Below are positions 1 to 9,168 of a DNA stretch of 64,000 bases, piece after piece; the first letter of the stretch is position 1; each line of letters opens with the position of its first letter. The position numbers and the translations under genes were made by a program. The notes below the pieces were generated by a model. It had not been told where the DNA came from. It ran no database searches and saw only the letters and a list, made by a program, of their open reading frames with translations. The stretch covers positions 615,209 to 679,208 of the forward strand of contig NZ_FNRM01000001.1 of assembly GCF_900107845.1 (NCBI RefSeq), given 5' to 3'. This DNA comes from Alkalimonas amylolytica. GTDB taxonomy: Bacteria; Pseudomonadota; Gammaproteobacteria; Enterobacterales; Alteromonadaceae.

Positions 1-254
1 GCCACCAGTTCATGTGCCAACCAGGCCAGCAGACAAATCAACATAATCAGCACATTCACCTGAAACAACAGGCACAACAAAATAGGAATCGCCATTTGGA
101 TCCCCATCAATGAATGCACCAGCGATTCCTTCACACCAGAAGTGTGCTCAATGTGGGTAGCCCGATGGCAGCACCAATCAATAAAGCCTGCAACCCCCCA
201 TAGGGGAAGGAATACATAGAGCATCAACTGAATTAATAAGTCACTGGTTTGCAA
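1..254 (-). CDS. Partial membrane protein of unknown function, truncated by the window edge
   Basis: This reading frame is not interrupted from a candidate TTG start at 252-254 to the window edge, so the C-terminus lies outside. The visible part has a hydrophobic stretch, then DWCCHRATHIEHTSG (a Cys/His-rich block), then two more hydrophobic stretches, which suggests a small integral membrane protein. The TTG start is preferred because an AAAGGA sequence lies 10 bases upstream and the protein then begins QTSDLLIQL. The first in-frame ATG is at 222-224, and an in-frame stop lies a little further upstream. I do not assign a function; the His-rich block recalls uncharacterised desaturase-like membrane proteins, but this is only an impression. 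Confidence 0.5.
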   Translation of the reverse strand, partial: MQTSDLLIQLMLYVFLPLWGVAGFIDWCCHRATHIEHTSGVKESLVHSLMGIQMAIPILLCLLFQVNVLIMLICLLAWLAHELV

Positions 255-471
255 AGCGACTTCATCCTTTGAATAGCTTTTTTCTTTATACTAAATGAAA
301 GGTGACAACTTGCCCAGCACCGGTTGTGTGTGAGGCCATGAAAGCTACGACAGCACTTCGAGTTGCACTTTGCCATGGCCACATCCAACCACCGTTAGGA
401 GGATGCAGCCAATAGGCTTTTGCTACCACTTATGGCATGATTCGAGGCCCCCCCTAAGACAGGACTTTTTG
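255..471. other. Intergenic region between divergent genes
   Basis: This stretch separates the edge gene on the minus strand from the esterase on the plus strand and should hold both promoters. An open frame continues upstream of the esterase start to an ATG at 370, but its translation looks non-coding and has no signal peptide at its start. An AGGAGG lies at 398-403, directly against an ATG at 403, which is too close for normal initiation there. No RNA gene or repeat is visible. Confidence 0.4.
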
Positions 472-1380
472 ATGCCAGCCTATCGCTCAAGCGCGTTGTT
501 TATGGCCCTAACATGGCTGGTTACGGCTGCACAGCCAGCAGCCGGCATAACGGAGCCTCCTGAAATGCCCACGAATACACCACTGACGAAGCCAGCAGAG
601 AAGGTGGTGCCGCTGAACCATCTGCCCGCACTGCGGGGCGACTATTTTAAGCTGCACTCCGAAACCGTTGGCCGTGCCTTTCATATTTATATCCGTTTGC
701 CAGAAGGCTACGACAGCAACGCCGATACCCAGTACCCGGTAGTCTACCTGCTGGATGGCGACTCTTTATTTCCAATTCTGGCGGCGAATCATTTATTTCT
801 CACCTATGACGACCAGTTGCCGGAAGCCATCGTGGTTGGCATTGCCTATGGTGGTTTTGCACCGGAGATAAATAAAAGGCACCTGGACTTTACCCCTGGT
901 GCAGCGGATGGGGTAGCTGGCGAGGGAGCAGCCGCTTTATTTGTGCAGTTTTTAAAACATGATCTGCTGCCCGAAGTGGAAAGCCGTTACCGGGCCGATG
1001 CCAGCAGGCGTGTGCTGTTTGGACAAAGTCGTGGGGGGACCATGGTACTCTACTCAGCTTTTACCGAGCCGGATTTATTCTGGGGCCGTATTGCCAGCAA
1101 TCCGGCCTTTCGGCCTGGTAGCGAATTCTTTTACACCACACCTGCCAGCGCCAGTCGCAATGATTTACACCTGATGGTCACCAGCGGCACAGCCGACCGG
1201 CCGCAGCTGGTTGCCGACGCCAGAGCCTGGTTCGCTCACTGGCAAAGCCTTGACAAGCTGCCATGGCAGCTAGAGTTAAAGGTAATTGAAGGGGGTACCC
1301 ACGCCGCCGACAGCCCGGCCAGCTACCGCAGCGGCCTGCGCTGGCTATTTCAGCTGACGACAGAGCAAGCGCCGCAATAG
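472..1380 (+). CDS. Secreted alpha/beta hydrolase of the esterase D / ferric-enterobactin esterase type
   Basis: The start at 472 was chosen because AGGAC lies about 8 bases upstream and the protein then opens with a signal peptide (MPAYRSSALFMALTWL... ending near AAG). Longer in-frame starts at 370 and 403 lack this. The mature part has the alpha/beta hydrolase pattern of the PF00756 family: YPVVYLLDGD early, the nucleophile elbow FGQSRGG (Ser in GQSRG), and a late histidine in EGGTHAADS. Such enzymes hydrolyse esters; relatives include IroE/Fes-like siderophore esterases and S-formylglutathione hydrolase. No siderophore genes flank it, so the substrate is unknown. A bidirectional terminator follows. 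Confidence 0.75.
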   Translation: MPAYRSSALFMALTWLVTAAQPAAGITEPPEMPTNTPLTKPAEKVVPLNHLPALRGDYFKLHSETVGRAFHIYIRLPEGYDSNADTQYPVVYLLDGDSLFPILAANHLFLTYDDQLPEAIVVGIAYGGFAPEINKRHLDFTPGAADGVAGEGAAALFVQFLKHDLLPEVESRYRADASRRVLFGQSRGGTMVLYSAFTEPDLFWGRIASNPAFRPGSEFFYTTPASASRNDLHLMVTSGTADRPQLVADARAWFAHWQSLDKLPWQLELKVIEGGTHAADSPASYRSGLRWLFQLTTEQAPQ

Positions 1381-1390
1381 TAACCATAAA

Positions 1391-1416
1391 AAAACGGCCA
1401 CAGGAGTGGCCGTTTT
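1391..1416. terminator. Bidirectional rho-independent terminator
   Basis: AAAACGGCCAC (1391-1401) pairs perfectly with GTGGCCGTTTT (1406-1416) around the loop AGGA. A-rich and T-rich flanks on both sides allow it to stop the esterase transcript from the left and the kbl-tdh transcript from the right. Confidence 0.85.
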
Positions 1417-1436
1417 GGAGAAGACAGTAACGCAGC

Positions 1437-2462
1437 TTAACACCAGTTCAGGATCACTTTACCGGATTGGCCGGAGCACATAATATCGAAGCCTTCCTGA
1501 TAGTTATCGACTGGCATTTCATGGGTGATCATCGGGCTTAAATCGAGGCCGGACTGAATCAGGCTGGCCATTTTGTACCAGGTTTCGAACATCTCGCGGC
1601 CATAGATGCCTTTGATGATTAAGCCTTTAAAAATCACCTGATTCCAGTCCACCGCCATATCGGATGGTGGAATACCGAGCATGGCAATTTTGCCGCCATG
1701 GTTCATGGTGCTCAGCATGCTGTTAAAGGCCGAAGGCACACCAGACATTTCCAGGCCTACATCAAAGCCTTCGGTCATGCCCAGCTCTTTCATCACATCG
1801 GTCAGCTTTTCTTTGCTGACATCCACTGCTCGGGTCGCCCCCATGTCCAGCGCCAGCTGCAAGCGGTATGGATTGACATCGGTAATCACCACGTGACGAG
1901 CACCGACATGGCGGGCAACAGCCGCCGCCATAATACCAATAGGGCCAGCGCCAGTAATCAGCACATCCTCGCCGACCAAATCAAACGACAGCGCGGTATG
2001 GACGGCATTGCCGAAGGGATCGAAAATTGAGGCGATGTTGTCCGGGATATTGTCCGGAATTTTAAAGGCGTTAAAAGCCGGGATCACCAGGTATTCGGCA
2101 AAAGCGCCAGGGCGGTTCACCCCTACCCCTGTGGTGTTGCGGCACAGGTGCACTCTACCAGCACGGCAGTTGCGGCAATGACCACAGGTGATATGGCCTT
2201 CGCCGGAGACACGGTCGCCAACCTGGAAGCCACGAACCTCCGAGCCCATGCCTTCTACCACACCGACGTATTCATGACCCACCACCATGCCATGCGGGAT
2301 GGTGTTTTGCGCCCACTCATCCCATTTGTAAATATGCACATCGGTCCCACAGATGGCAGTTTTTTTGATGCGGATAAGCACATCGTTCGGACCTACTTCC
2401 GGCTTCTCCGTTTCGGTTAACCAGATACCAGGTTCGGCTTTGAGTTTGGCTAAAGCTTTCAT
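1437..2462 (-). CDS. tdh: L-threonine 3-dehydrogenase
   Basis: Tdh oxidises L-threonine with NAD+ to 2-amino-3-ketobutyrate in the cytoplasm; Kbl then cleaves this product. The 341 residues match the usual length of the family. Visible features of the zinc-dependent medium-chain dehydrogenases are the catalytic zinc region [19 protein letters not shown], the structural zinc lobe with four cysteines ([15 protein letters not shown]), and the Rossmann motif GAGPIG. Its ATG overlaps the stop codon of kbl (ATGA), so the two are translationally coupled in one operon with kbl first. The terminator at 1391-1416 ends the transcript. Confidence 0.97.
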   Translation of the reverse strand: MKALAKLKAEPGIWLTETEKPEVGPNDVLIRIKKTAICGTDVHIYKWDEWAQNTIPHGMVVGHEYVGVVEGMGSEVRGFQVGDRVSGEGHITCGHCRNCRAGRVHLCRNTTGVGVNRPGAFAEYLVIPAFNAFKIPDNIPDNIASIFDPFGNAVHTALSFDLVGEDVLITGAGPIGIMAAAVARHVGARHVVITDVNPYRLQLALDMGATRAVDVSKEKLTDVMKELGMTEGFDVGLEMSGVPSAFNSMLSTMNHGGKIAMLGIPPSDMAVDWNQVIFKGLIIKGIYGREMFETWYKMASLIQSGLDLSPMITHEMPVDNYQEGFDIMCSGQSGKVILNWC

Positions 2463-3655
2463 TGAATGACTCCCATGTCTTTACCAATGCGAATAAAGGC
2501 GTCAATGGCCTGGTCCAGCTGCTCGCGGCTGTGGGCAGCCGATATCTGGGTACGAATACGGGCCTGGCCTTTTGGTACCACCGGGAAGGAGAAACCAACC
2601 ACATAGATACCTTCGGCCAGCATGCGCTGCGCCATCTCGGCCGCGACTTTGGCATCACCCAGCATCACCGGGATAATGGCGTGATCTTTGCCAGCCAGGG
2701 TAAAGCCCGCTGCCTGCATGCGCTCACGGAAGTAACCGGCGTTTTGCCACAGCTTGGCCCGCAGTGCATCGCCTTCGGCCAGTAAGTCCAGCACCCGGAT
2801 CGATGCCGTTACAATAGCTGGTGCCACCGAGTTGGAGAACAAATACGGCCGTGAGCGCTGGCGCAACCATTCGACGATTTCCTTGCGGGCCGAGGTGTAA
2901 CCACCAGACGCACCGCCCAGGGCTTTGCCAAGGGTACCGGTGATAATATCCACCCGGTCCATGACGTCGCAGTATTCATGAGTGCCGCGCCCCTTGGCAC
3001 CAACAAAGCCAACCGCATGGCTGTCGTCGACCATCACCATGGCATCGTATTTATCGGCCAGATCGCAGATGGATTTCAGATCGGCAATAACGCCATCCAT
3101 CGAGAAGACCCCATCGGTGGCGATCAGTTTAAAACGGGCGCCATCGGCCACCGCCTGCTGCAGTTGCTGCTCCAGCTCAGCCATGTTGTTGTTGGCGTAG
3201 CGATAACGTTTCGCTTTACATAGCCGCACCCCATCGATGATGGAAGCATGGTTCAGCGCATCAGAAATAATGGCATCTTCCGGGCCAAGCAGGGTTTCAA
3301 ACAGACCGGCATTGGCATCAAAACAGGAGGAGTACAGAATGGTATCTTCCATGCCGAGGAAACTGCTGATTTTTTGTTCCAGTTGCTTGTGAATGTCCTG
3401 GGTGCCACAAATAAAGCGCACCGAGGCCACACCAAAACCATGGCTGTTCAGCCCCTGCTGCGCGGCCTTGATCAACTCCGGATTATTGGCCAGCCCTAAG
3501 TAGTTGTTGGCGCAGAAGTTCAGCACCTCGCGATCGCCAACCTGAATGGCAGCGCTTTGCTGCGAGCTGATCAGGCGCTCTGCCTTGAACAGGCCCTCGC
3601 TTTTAACGTCATCGATTTGCTGTTGTAAGTGCTGCAAAAAAGCAGTGGCTGGCAT
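2459..3655 (-). CDS. kbl: Glycine C-acetyltransferase (2-amino-3-ketobutyrate CoA ligase)
   Basis: Kbl is a PLP enzyme that cleaves 2-amino-3-ketobutyrate with CoA to glycine and acetyl-CoA, completing threonine degradation with Tdh. Its 398 residues are the family length. It shows the alpha-oxoamine synthase signatures: NNYLGLA near the N-terminus, DDSHAVGF for cofactor binding, and GTLGKALGG with the PLP-binding lysine. A good AGGAGA ribosome site lies upstream. In the leader, CATGATTAGTCATG (3678-3691) is an imperfect palindrome that could be an operator. Confidence 0.97.
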   Translation of the reverse strand: MPATAFLQHLQQQIDDVKSEGLFKAERLISSQQSAAIQVGDREVLNFCANNYLGLANNPELIKAAQQGLNSHGFGVASVRFICGTQDIHKQLEQKISSFLGMEDTILYSSCFDANAGLFETLLGPEDAIISDALNHASIIDGVRLCKAKRYRYANNNMAELEQQLQQAVADGARFKLIATDGVFSMDGVIADLKSICDLADKYDAMVMVDDSHAVGFVGAKGRGTHEYCDVMDRVDIITGTLGKALGGASGGYTSARKEIVEWLRQRSRPYLFSNSVAPAIVTASIRVLDLLAEGDALRAKLWQNAGYFRERMQAAGFTLAGKDHAIIPVMLGDAKVAAEMAQRMLAEGIYVVGFSFPVVPKGQARIRTQISAAHSREQLDQAIDAFIRIGKDMGVIQ

Positions 3656-3778
3656 AAAGGTCTCCTGAGAAAAACGGCATGATTAGTCATGAATACTGCA
3701 TATTGTACTGACTCGGCCGGACTTCTGCAGTGTTTTTCACAGCAGACCTGTTGGCAAAACGAATGGTTGTAAAGTTCG

Positions 3779-4447
3779 CTATACGCTGACGCTTTCTGAC
3801 TGGCGGGCCAGCCGCTGGTAGTGCTGTTGCAGCTGCAGTATTCGCGGCATCGCTGCCGGGCTGGCATAGGGCTTGAACAACAACAGGACTTTCAATACCC
3901 CCTGATAGACACTGGCCTGATCAATGATTTGCTCCGGCGCCTGAGTTTTCAGGTAGCTGATCCAAAAGGTCACCACTAGTTTAATGGTATGGGCAAACTC
4001 GCTGGTTTCCTGCTCCGGCATCTCAATCACGCCGGCCTGACGCAATGCATTCAGCACCCGGATCACCCGGGCCAGTACGTGCTCCTGCACCGACTGATAC
4101 TCTTTGTGCAGCGCCGGATCGCGCGCCAGGATATCCGGCAGGTTGGCGTAGAAAAAATGAAAACGCCACATCAACTCAAACACCACATCCAGATAATTGG
4201 CCAGCGCATCCAGCGCCTCGGCGTTATCGCCCGGTGGCTGGATACGACTTTCCAGCAAACGGGTATACTCTTTAAAGATATGCCGCAGAATGTCTTCTTT
4301 ATTGCGGAAATGGTAATACAAATTGCCAGGGCTGATGCCAAGGTGGGCAGCAATGTGATTGGTGGTTACCTGACGCTCGCCCTGCGCATTAAACAGCTCA
4401 ATGCTGGCCTGCACGATTTTGTCTTTGGTGCGAAGTTTCTTTTCCAT
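3779..4447 (-). CDS. TetR/AcrR-family transcriptional regulator
   Basis: The N-terminal helix-turn-helix is clear: KIVQASIELFNAQG followed by VTTNHIAAHLGISPGNLYYHF, typical of TetR repressors. The remaining ~170 residues form the variable ligand-binding domain, for which I recognise no specific inducer class. The start at 4447 (MEKKLRTKD) is chosen because it sits just before the DNA-binding domain; the frame continues upstream to a GTG at 4555 through lysine/glutamine-rich sequence and would overlap the divergent promoter region. It is divergent from coaD and is followed on its own strand by kbl-tdh. A candidate operator lies at 4506-4524. Confidence 0.85.
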   Translation of the reverse strand: MEKKLRTKDKIVQASIELFNAQGERQVTTNHIAAHLGISPGNLYYHFRNKEDILRHIFKEYTRLLESRIQPPGDNAEALDALANYLDVVFELMWRFHFFYANLPDILARDPALHKEYQSVQEHVLARVIRVLNALRQAGVIEMPEQETSEFAHTIKLVVTFWISYLKTQAPEQIIDQASVYQGVLKVLLLFKPYASPAAMPRILQLQQHYQRLARQSESVSV

Positions 4448-4505
4448 CCTGGCCTGTCTTTGTTGTTTTTCTTTGGACTGTTTTCTTTGTATAGTAACGC
4501 TAAAC

Positions 4506-4524
4506 TGACTAAAAACTCTAGTCA
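4506..4524. promoter_or_regulatory. Candidate TetR operator
   Basis: TGACTA (4506-4511) and TAGTCA (4519-4524) form a perfect 6-bp inverted repeat around 7 bases, in the gap between the tetR-like gene and coaD. Position and symmetry fit an autoregulatory operator; binding is inferred. The kbl leader also contains the half-site TAGTCA. Confidence 0.4.
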
Positions 4525-4557
4525 CCATTTTCCTGACCACTGGATGCCTGTTCACTG

Positions 4558-5040
4558 ATGAATATTACCGCCATTTACCCCGGAACTTTCGACCCGCTGA
4601 CCAATGGCCACGCCGATCTGGTGTTGCGTGCCGCCCGTCTGTTCAGCACCGTGCTGGTAGCGGTAGCCGCCAACCCCAGCAAGAAGCCACTCTTTACTCT
4701 GGGTGAGCGGGTAGAGCTGGCACGGGAGCTGTTTGCCCCATATACCAATGTGAAAGTGATTGGCTTTTCCGGCCTGCTGGCAGATTTAGCACGCGAACAG
4801 GATGCGCAGGTGCTTATTCGTGGGGTGCGGGCGGTGGCCGATTTCGAATACGAGTTTCAGTTGGCCAGCATGAACCGCACCCTGAACCCGAAACTCGACA
4901 GCATCTTTATGACCCCCTCGGAGAAAAACACCTTTATCTCTTCCACCCTGGTGAAAGAAGTCTGCCGCCATGGCGGCGATGTCAGCGGCTTTGTCTCCCC
5001 CAAAGTCGAGCAAGCCTTGAAAACCAAGTTTGGCAAATAG
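4558..5040 (+). CDS. coaD: Phosphopantetheine adenylyltransferase
   Basis: CoaD transfers an adenylyl group from ATP to 4'-phosphopantetheine, the penultimate step of coenzyme A synthesis. The 160 residues match the family. The nucleotidyltransferase motif [12 protein letters not shown] (a T/HxGH site) is at residues 10-21, [14 protein letters not shown] follows, and the C-terminal ISSTLVKEV is the second ATP-binding signature. The start is not preceded by a strong ribosome site, but no better in-frame start exists. It stands alone between the TetR gene and the convergent YehS-like gene. Confidence 0.97.
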   Translation: MNITAIYPGTFDPLTNGHADLVLRAARLFSTVLVAVAANPSKKPLFTLGERVELARELFAPYTNVKVIGFSGLLADLAREQDAQVLIRGVRAVADFEYEFQLASMNRTLNPKLDSIFMTPSEKNTFISSTLVKEVCRHGGDVSGFVSPKVEQALKTKFGK

Positions 5041-5060
5041 TCTTACGGATGGTGAAGGGG

Positions 5061-5543
5061 CTATTCAACTTCCGCAGCACTATCATTAGGTCGTAATTGC
5101 CGCTGCAGCCCCATGAGAAAGTTGCGCAGGATCTGGTTTTGGCACTCGCGGTAATTTTTATGCTCTGGCTTGCGGAAAAAGGCACTGAGTTCATGTTTGC
5201 TTAGGTTGAAATCGACCAGCTGCATAATCGCCAGAATCTCTTCCGCCTGCAGATTTAACGCAATGCGCAGCTTTTGAAACACCATGTTGTTGGTGAGTTT
5301 GGCTTCCGCTTTCGGCTGCTCACCCTCGCGCTTGCCGCGCTTTAACGCAATCAAGCCATTCAAAAAGGCGGCCAGTTCGTTATCGGCCATGGGTACAAAC
5401 CCCTCGTCCTCTTCTTTTTTTAGCCAGGCAGCCACCTGTTGCTGACTCACGCTTACTTCGGCTAAAGCAAATACCTCAATCAGGGCACTGTTTTTTAAGT
5501 CAAATACATAGCGGATACGGCGCAGAATATCGTTGTTGGTCAA
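5061..5543 (-). CDS. yehS: YehS-like DUF1456 protein
   Basis: The protein matches my knowledge of E. coli YehS in length (about 160 residues) and in its two tandem DUF1456 repeats: the first begins TNNDILRRIRYVFDLK, the second LTNNMVFQKLRIALNLQ, and the end has HKNYRECQNQILRNFL. I choose the TTG at 5541-5543 as start because AGGA lies 8 bases upstream and it places the first repeat at the very N-terminus, as in YehS. A longer frame reaches an ATG at 5579 without a better ribosome site. The function is unknown. It is convergent with coaD. Confidence 0.85.
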   Translation of the reverse strand: MTNNDILRRIRYVFDLKNSALIEVFALAEVSVSQQQVAAWLKKEEDEGFVPMADNELAAFLNGLIALKRGKREGEQPKAEAKLTNNMVFQKLRIALNLQAEEILAIMQLVDFNLSKHELSAFFRKPEHKNYRECQNQILRNFLMGLQRQLRPNDSAAEVE

Positions 5544-5707
5544 AATAGATCCTAGTCTTAGGTAGGCCAGCAGCATCACCGCGATGGCTGGCGAGCAGAT
5601 ATTTTAGCAGAAGCTGTGCACAAGCCCTATCATTGGCTGATGGCGAACTTAAACAACTTGTCAAAGCAGCTGATCCACCCAATCAGAGGGAGCATTTATT
5701 TTTCTGC

Positions 5708-5732
5708 GAACCAAAACGTCTTGTGTCTCGTC
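5708..5732 (+). promoter_or_regulatory. Candidate ECF-type promoter for the sigma factor operon
   Basis: GAACC (5708-5712) followed after 16 bases by CGTC (5729-5732) has the form of ECF sigma -35 and -10 elements. It lies 29 bases upstream of the ECF sigma gene start, with AGGAGAG in between, and would explain self-activation. This rests on motif match only. Confidence 0.5.
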
Positions 5733-5761
5733 TTTTAACCAGTCAACAGGAGAGATTGTAG

Positions 5762-6292
5762 ATGCATGATGCCGAGATTGAGCTGCTGGTGCTGGCGTTC
5801 CAGGAAGGTAAGCGTGATGCTTTTGCTTTCCTGTACCGCCACTTTTACCCTGGGATGCGGCGCTTTGCCGCAGCCCGCTTACCAGACGCCAATCTGGCTG
5901 ATGATTTGGTGCAGAATGTCTGGCTTAAAGTGAATCAGCGTATTCGTGCTCTGGACGACCCACGGGTGTTTCGCAGTTGGTTGTACCGGGCGCTGCGTTG
6001 GGAGCTGCTGGACTGGCATAAAGCCAAAGGCAATCAACCGCACGCTGAACTCACTGACGAGCTCACCGATCAGCACTCTGCTACGCCGTCTGCTGTTGCT
6101 GAACCGCCTGCATTGCTGCCCTTGCTGCAACAACTGGCAAAAACAGAGCGCGATGTGGTCGAGCTCTATTACCTGCACGAGCTGTCTGTGCATGAAACCG
6201 CTTTGGTACTGCAACTGCCGGAAGGAACCGTGAAATCCCGGCTACACCGGGCAAGGCAGCAGCTAAAAGCGCTCTACCCGGATGACAACTGA
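5762..6292 (+). CDS. ECF-family RNA polymerase sigma factor
   Basis: The 176 residues contain the two sigma-70 regions of ECF factors and little else. Region 2 is YRHFYPGMRRFAAARL...ADDLVQNVWLKV...FRSWLYRALRWELLDW (about residues 25-90). Region 4 is LLQQLAKTERDVVELYYLHELS, then the DNA-binding helix LPEGTVKSRLHRARQQL (about 120-170). It is followed after 29 bases by a small two-helix membrane protein, which is likely its regulatory partner. AGGAGAG precedes the start. The stimulus and target genes cannot be read from the sequence. The anti-sigma role of the neighbour is an inference. Confidence 0.9.
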   Translation: MHDAEIELLVLAFQEGKRDAFAFLYRHFYPGMRRFAAARLPDANLADDLVQNVWLKVNQRIRALDDPRVFRSWLYRALRWELLDWHKAKGNQPHAELTDELTDQHSATPSAVAEPPALLPLLQQLAKTERDVVELYYLHELSVHETALVLQLPEGTVKSRLHRARQQLKALYPDDN

Positions 6293-6321
6293 GCACCCTG
6301 ATGAAAACGAAGGAGTAACCC

Positions 6322-6684
6322 ATGAGTATCGACGATAAAATCAAGCAAGATTTGGCCGAACAGGCCAAAGAACTGGATCGGCTGATGCAGCAACAAGATG
6401 GCCTGGCGGGTTATCTTAAAACCGGCTTTGTCTCTGGCATCAGTTGGGTGATGAAACTCAGCTATGTCATGGCCGTTGTCCTTACCGCCATTATCTTCTG
6501 GTGCGGTTACCAGTTTGTAGTGGCCAGCCCGGAGCAACAGCTGTTCTGGGGGGTCTGGCTGCTGCTGGCTTTTCAGGCCCAGGTGGCCACTAAACTGTGG
6601 ATCTTTATGGAAACCAACCGCAACCACACCGCCCGTGAAATTCGCAGGCTGGAGCTGCGGTTGCGGCAAAGTGAAATGGCTTAA
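6322..6684 (+). CDS. Small membrane protein, DUF6768-like, partner of the ECF sigma factor
   Basis: The 120-residue protein has a charged N-terminus (MSIDDKIKQDLAEQAKELD), two predicted membrane helices (about residues 45-67 and 73-92) and a short basic C-terminal tail rich in Arg and Leu. Such proteins are commonly encoded directly after ECF sigma factors, and I associate this one with DUF6768. It may hold the sigma factor at the membrane, but it does not show a zinc-binding anti-sigma motif. A GGAG ribosome site lies upstream. Its stop codon overlaps the end of the convergent nagX gene. Confidence 0.75.
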   Translation: MSIDDKIKQDLAEQAKELDRLMQQQDGLAGYLKTGFVSGISWVMKLSYVMAVVLTAIIFWCGYQFVVASPEQQLFWGVWLLLAFQAQVATKLWIFMETNRNHTAREIRRLELRLRQSEMA

Positions 6685-7790
6685 AGCTTGATAAAAATCC
6701 GCCGCTGATACAGCCAATAGGACAGCCCCCAGAACAGCAGCACATGCAGCAGGGCAAACAGCAGCGATGCCAGTTTGGCTGGTAGCAGCACATTGAGACT
6801 ATCAAAGCCAAATTGGTACAGGCTGATGGGTTGCCCATCATGCGTAAAACGGATCAACTGACTGGCGGCCGACGCCCAGAGCCAGGACAGCATGTAAATA
6901 AACAGCGGATTGCTGCCATAGATCACCAGCGGCTGCAGCCAGTTTTTTTGCCGGATATCCATCAGCCAAACCATAGCTGCCAACAACAGCAGAATAAGGC
7001 CACTGGAAAAGACCACATAGCTGCCGCTCCAGAGCGGCTTATTGATGGGCCAAAGCAGCTGCCAAAGCAATCCAAGCACAGCAAGCGCAAGGCCCCACAA
7101 AGTCAGCAAGTAGACACTGTTGTCTTTGTGAGTGCGCCTTAACTCAACGGCGACCAGATAACCAATCAAGATCGAGCTAACCGCTGGCAGGGTACTGAGT
7201 AGCCCTTCCGGATCAAAGGCAGCTCCAAAACCCTGGTATAGATGTGCAGGGCCAAGCAGCCAGAGATCAAAGCGCTGCACGGCATTGCCACTCAGCTCAT
7301 ACGGGTGCTGCAACGAAAATTGCCACAGCAGCCCCCAGTAAAGCAGCGGCAACAGCAAAGTGACCAGCAACAGCGCCCGGGGTTTGCAATACAGCACCAG
7401 CAACGCGGCCAGGCCATAGCAAAGCGCAATGCGCTGCAGCACACCAGGAATACGCAGCTCCGCCAGGCTGCTGGTAAAAGGAAACCAGTGCAGCAATAAG
7501 CCACAACCAAACAGCAGCAGGGTACGCTTGCTGATTTTCAGCAAGGTCGCCGTTGACACTTGCGCTTTGGCCATGGAAAAAGCCATGGCCGCGCCAACCG
7601 CAAACAAAAACATCGGAAAGACAATATCGGCAAAGGTAAAGCCATGCCACTCCGCATGCAGTAAGGGCGCATACACCTGGCTCCAGGATCCTGGCGTATT
7701 CACCAGGATCATCAGCGCAATGGCCAGCCCCCTTAGCGCATCCAGCGCCATAAAACGTTCAGACGGGCGCTGAGCAGTTGCAACTGTCAT
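6681..7790 (-). CDS. nagX: NagX-type membrane acyltransferase (heparan-alpha-glucosaminide N-acetyltransferase family)
   Basis: This 369-residue polytopic membrane protein begins with the family signature RFMALDALRGLAIALMILVN and HGFTFADIVFPMFLF, as seen in DUF5009/HGSNAT-like proteins called NagX in chitin-using bacteria. About ten hydrophobic segments follow. It is the last gene of the nagK-nagA-nagP-nagX operon and starts 2 bases after the nagP stop, which supports a role with amino-sugar acetylation or transport. The exact reaction is not established from sequence. Confidence 0.88.
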   Translation of the reverse strand: MTVATAQRPSERFMALDALRGLAIALMILVNTPGSWSQVYAPLLHAEWHGFTFADIVFPMFLFAVGAAMAFSMAKAQVSTATLLKISKRTLLLFGCGLLLHWFPFTSSLAELRIPGVLQRIALCYGLAALLVLYCKPRALLLVTLLLPLLYWGLLWQFSLQHPYELSGNAVQRFDLWLLGPAHLYQGFGAAFDPEGLLSTLPAVSSILIGYLVAVELRRTHKDNSVYLLTLWGLALAVLGLLWQLLWPINKPLWSGSYVVFSSGLILLLLAAMVWLMDIRQKNWLQPLVIYGSNPLFIYMLSWLWASAASQLIRFTHDGQPISLYQFGFDSLNVLLPAKLASLLFALLHVLLFWGLSYWLYQRRIFIKL

Positions 7791-7792
7791 GG

Positions 7793-9100
7793 TTATTTCC
7801 AGCTTTTTAGCTTATGGCCTTTGAGCGCGTAGAACAGAATAAAGGCATAGCATGGCAGCATCACAAAATAAGCCCCTTGTTGGCCCAAACCGGTGTCACT
7901 GAACAAGCCCCACAGCAGCGGGCCAAAAGCACCACCGGCGATGCCCATAATCAACAACGCCGAACCGATGCTGGTAAGGTGTCCAAGGCCAGATAAAGCC
8001 AACGGCCATACCGCAGGCCAGACAATGGCATTGGCCAGGCCCAGCAATGCAATAAACATCAGCGTATCCGGCAAGGCCACACCACCAAATGGCACCAGTA
8101 CCGCATTGGCAATGGCGTAGGATTCATTGTTGCCAAAAACCACCGCCAAAGTCAGTGCCACCCCAAGCACGGCCGAAATAGCCAGCGCGGTTTGCTGCGA
8201 AAGCACCCGCGGGATCAGCGCAATGCCCAAACAATAACCAACCACCATACACACCATGGTGTAGGAGGTCATCACACTGTAGCGCTCCACACCAAGCGAC
8301 AAGGCATACATGCCGATGGTATCGCCGGCTATGACTTCCACCGCTACATACACAAACAGAGCGACCATACCCAGCACCAAGGCAGGCTTAGCCAGTACCG
8401 CTTTGAGCTGGCTTTGATCGGCTGCGGCTGCATCAGGCTGCGCTTCTTCTATCAGTTCCGGCAAAGGCGAAAAGCGCACCGCCAGCGCCAGCAAGCCAAG
8501 AAATACAGCCAGCCCCAGATAAGGCAACACCATGCGATCAGCCATGGTATCAATTTGCCCCTGGGTCAGCTCTGCGCCAGCCGGAGCGTTCAGGCTACCA
8601 ATCACCAAGGCGGTAAAGACAATAGGCGCCACCACACCGGCCCCTTTATTTAAGATGCCCATAATACTGACCCGCACTGCAGCGGTTTCTTCCGGCCCAA
8701 GCCGCACTACATAAGGATTGACCGCCGTTTGCAGCAAAGTTTGGCCGGCACCAATCACCAGTTGAGCAAATAAGAACACCGCAAATATCTGCGTTTTAGC
8801 TGCCGGAATGTACAGCAAGCCGGCCAGCATCATCACGCCGATCCCCAGCGCCATGCCATTTTTATAACCGACTTTACGGATCAGCCAGGCCGATGGCAGC
8901 GCTGTGAAAGTCACCGCTATGTAGAAAGAGAACAGAATGAGCGCGGCCTGCGTGGTATTCAGTTGCAGCATCTGGGTCAGATACGGCATTAAAGAACCAT
9001 TTAACCAGGTGGCAAAACCCAGCACAAAAAATAAGATGGCGACAATCACCATCGGCATCAGTTGCGTGCGCCTGACGTTTTGCGTTGCTGCAGCTTCCAT
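7793..9100 (-). CDS. nagP: N-acetylglucosamine MFS permease
   Basis: NagP carries GlcNAc across the inner membrane in PTS-free chitin users. This 435-residue protein has about 12 hydrophobic segments and the FucP-like major facilitator features GFATWLNGSLMPYL near the N-terminus and IRKVGYKNGM in the first cytoplasmic loop. The start at 9100 (MEAAATQ) is chosen because AAGGGG lies 6 bases upstream; an ATG at 9133 adds eleven residues without a ribosome site. It lies between nagA and nagX in the operon. Substrate assignment rests on this context. Confidence 0.9.
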   Translation of the reverse strand: MEAAATQNVRRTQLMPMVIVAILFFVLGFATWLNGSLMPYLTQMLQLNTTQAALILFSFYIAVTFTALPSAWLIRKVGYKNGMALGIGVMMLAGLLYIPAAKTQIFAVFLFAQLVIGAGQTLLQTAVNPYVVRLGPEETAAVRVSIMGILNKGAGVVAPIVFTALVIGSLNAPAGAELTQGQIDTMADRMVLPYLGLAVFLGLLALAVRFSPLPELIEEAQPDAAAADQSQLKAVLAKPALVLGMVALFVYVAVEVIAGDTIGMYALSLGVERYSVMTSYTMVCMVVGYCLGIALIPRVLSQQTALAISAVLGVALTLAVVFGNNESYAIANAVLVPFGGVALPDTLMFIALLGLANAIVWPAVWPLALSGLGHLTSIGSALLIMGIAGGAFGPLLWGLFSDTGLGQQGAYFVMLPCYAFILFYALKGHKLKSWK

Positions 9101-9168
9101 AGTTACCCCTTGTTGATGTATGTCCGGTTGCAACCGGATCTGGCTATAGCTGCCGATAGCAGCCTGAA

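Noticed and set aside
4448-4555. Extended TetR start at a GTG (4555)
   Set aside because: The extra 36 residues are not TetR-like and would cover the candidate operator.
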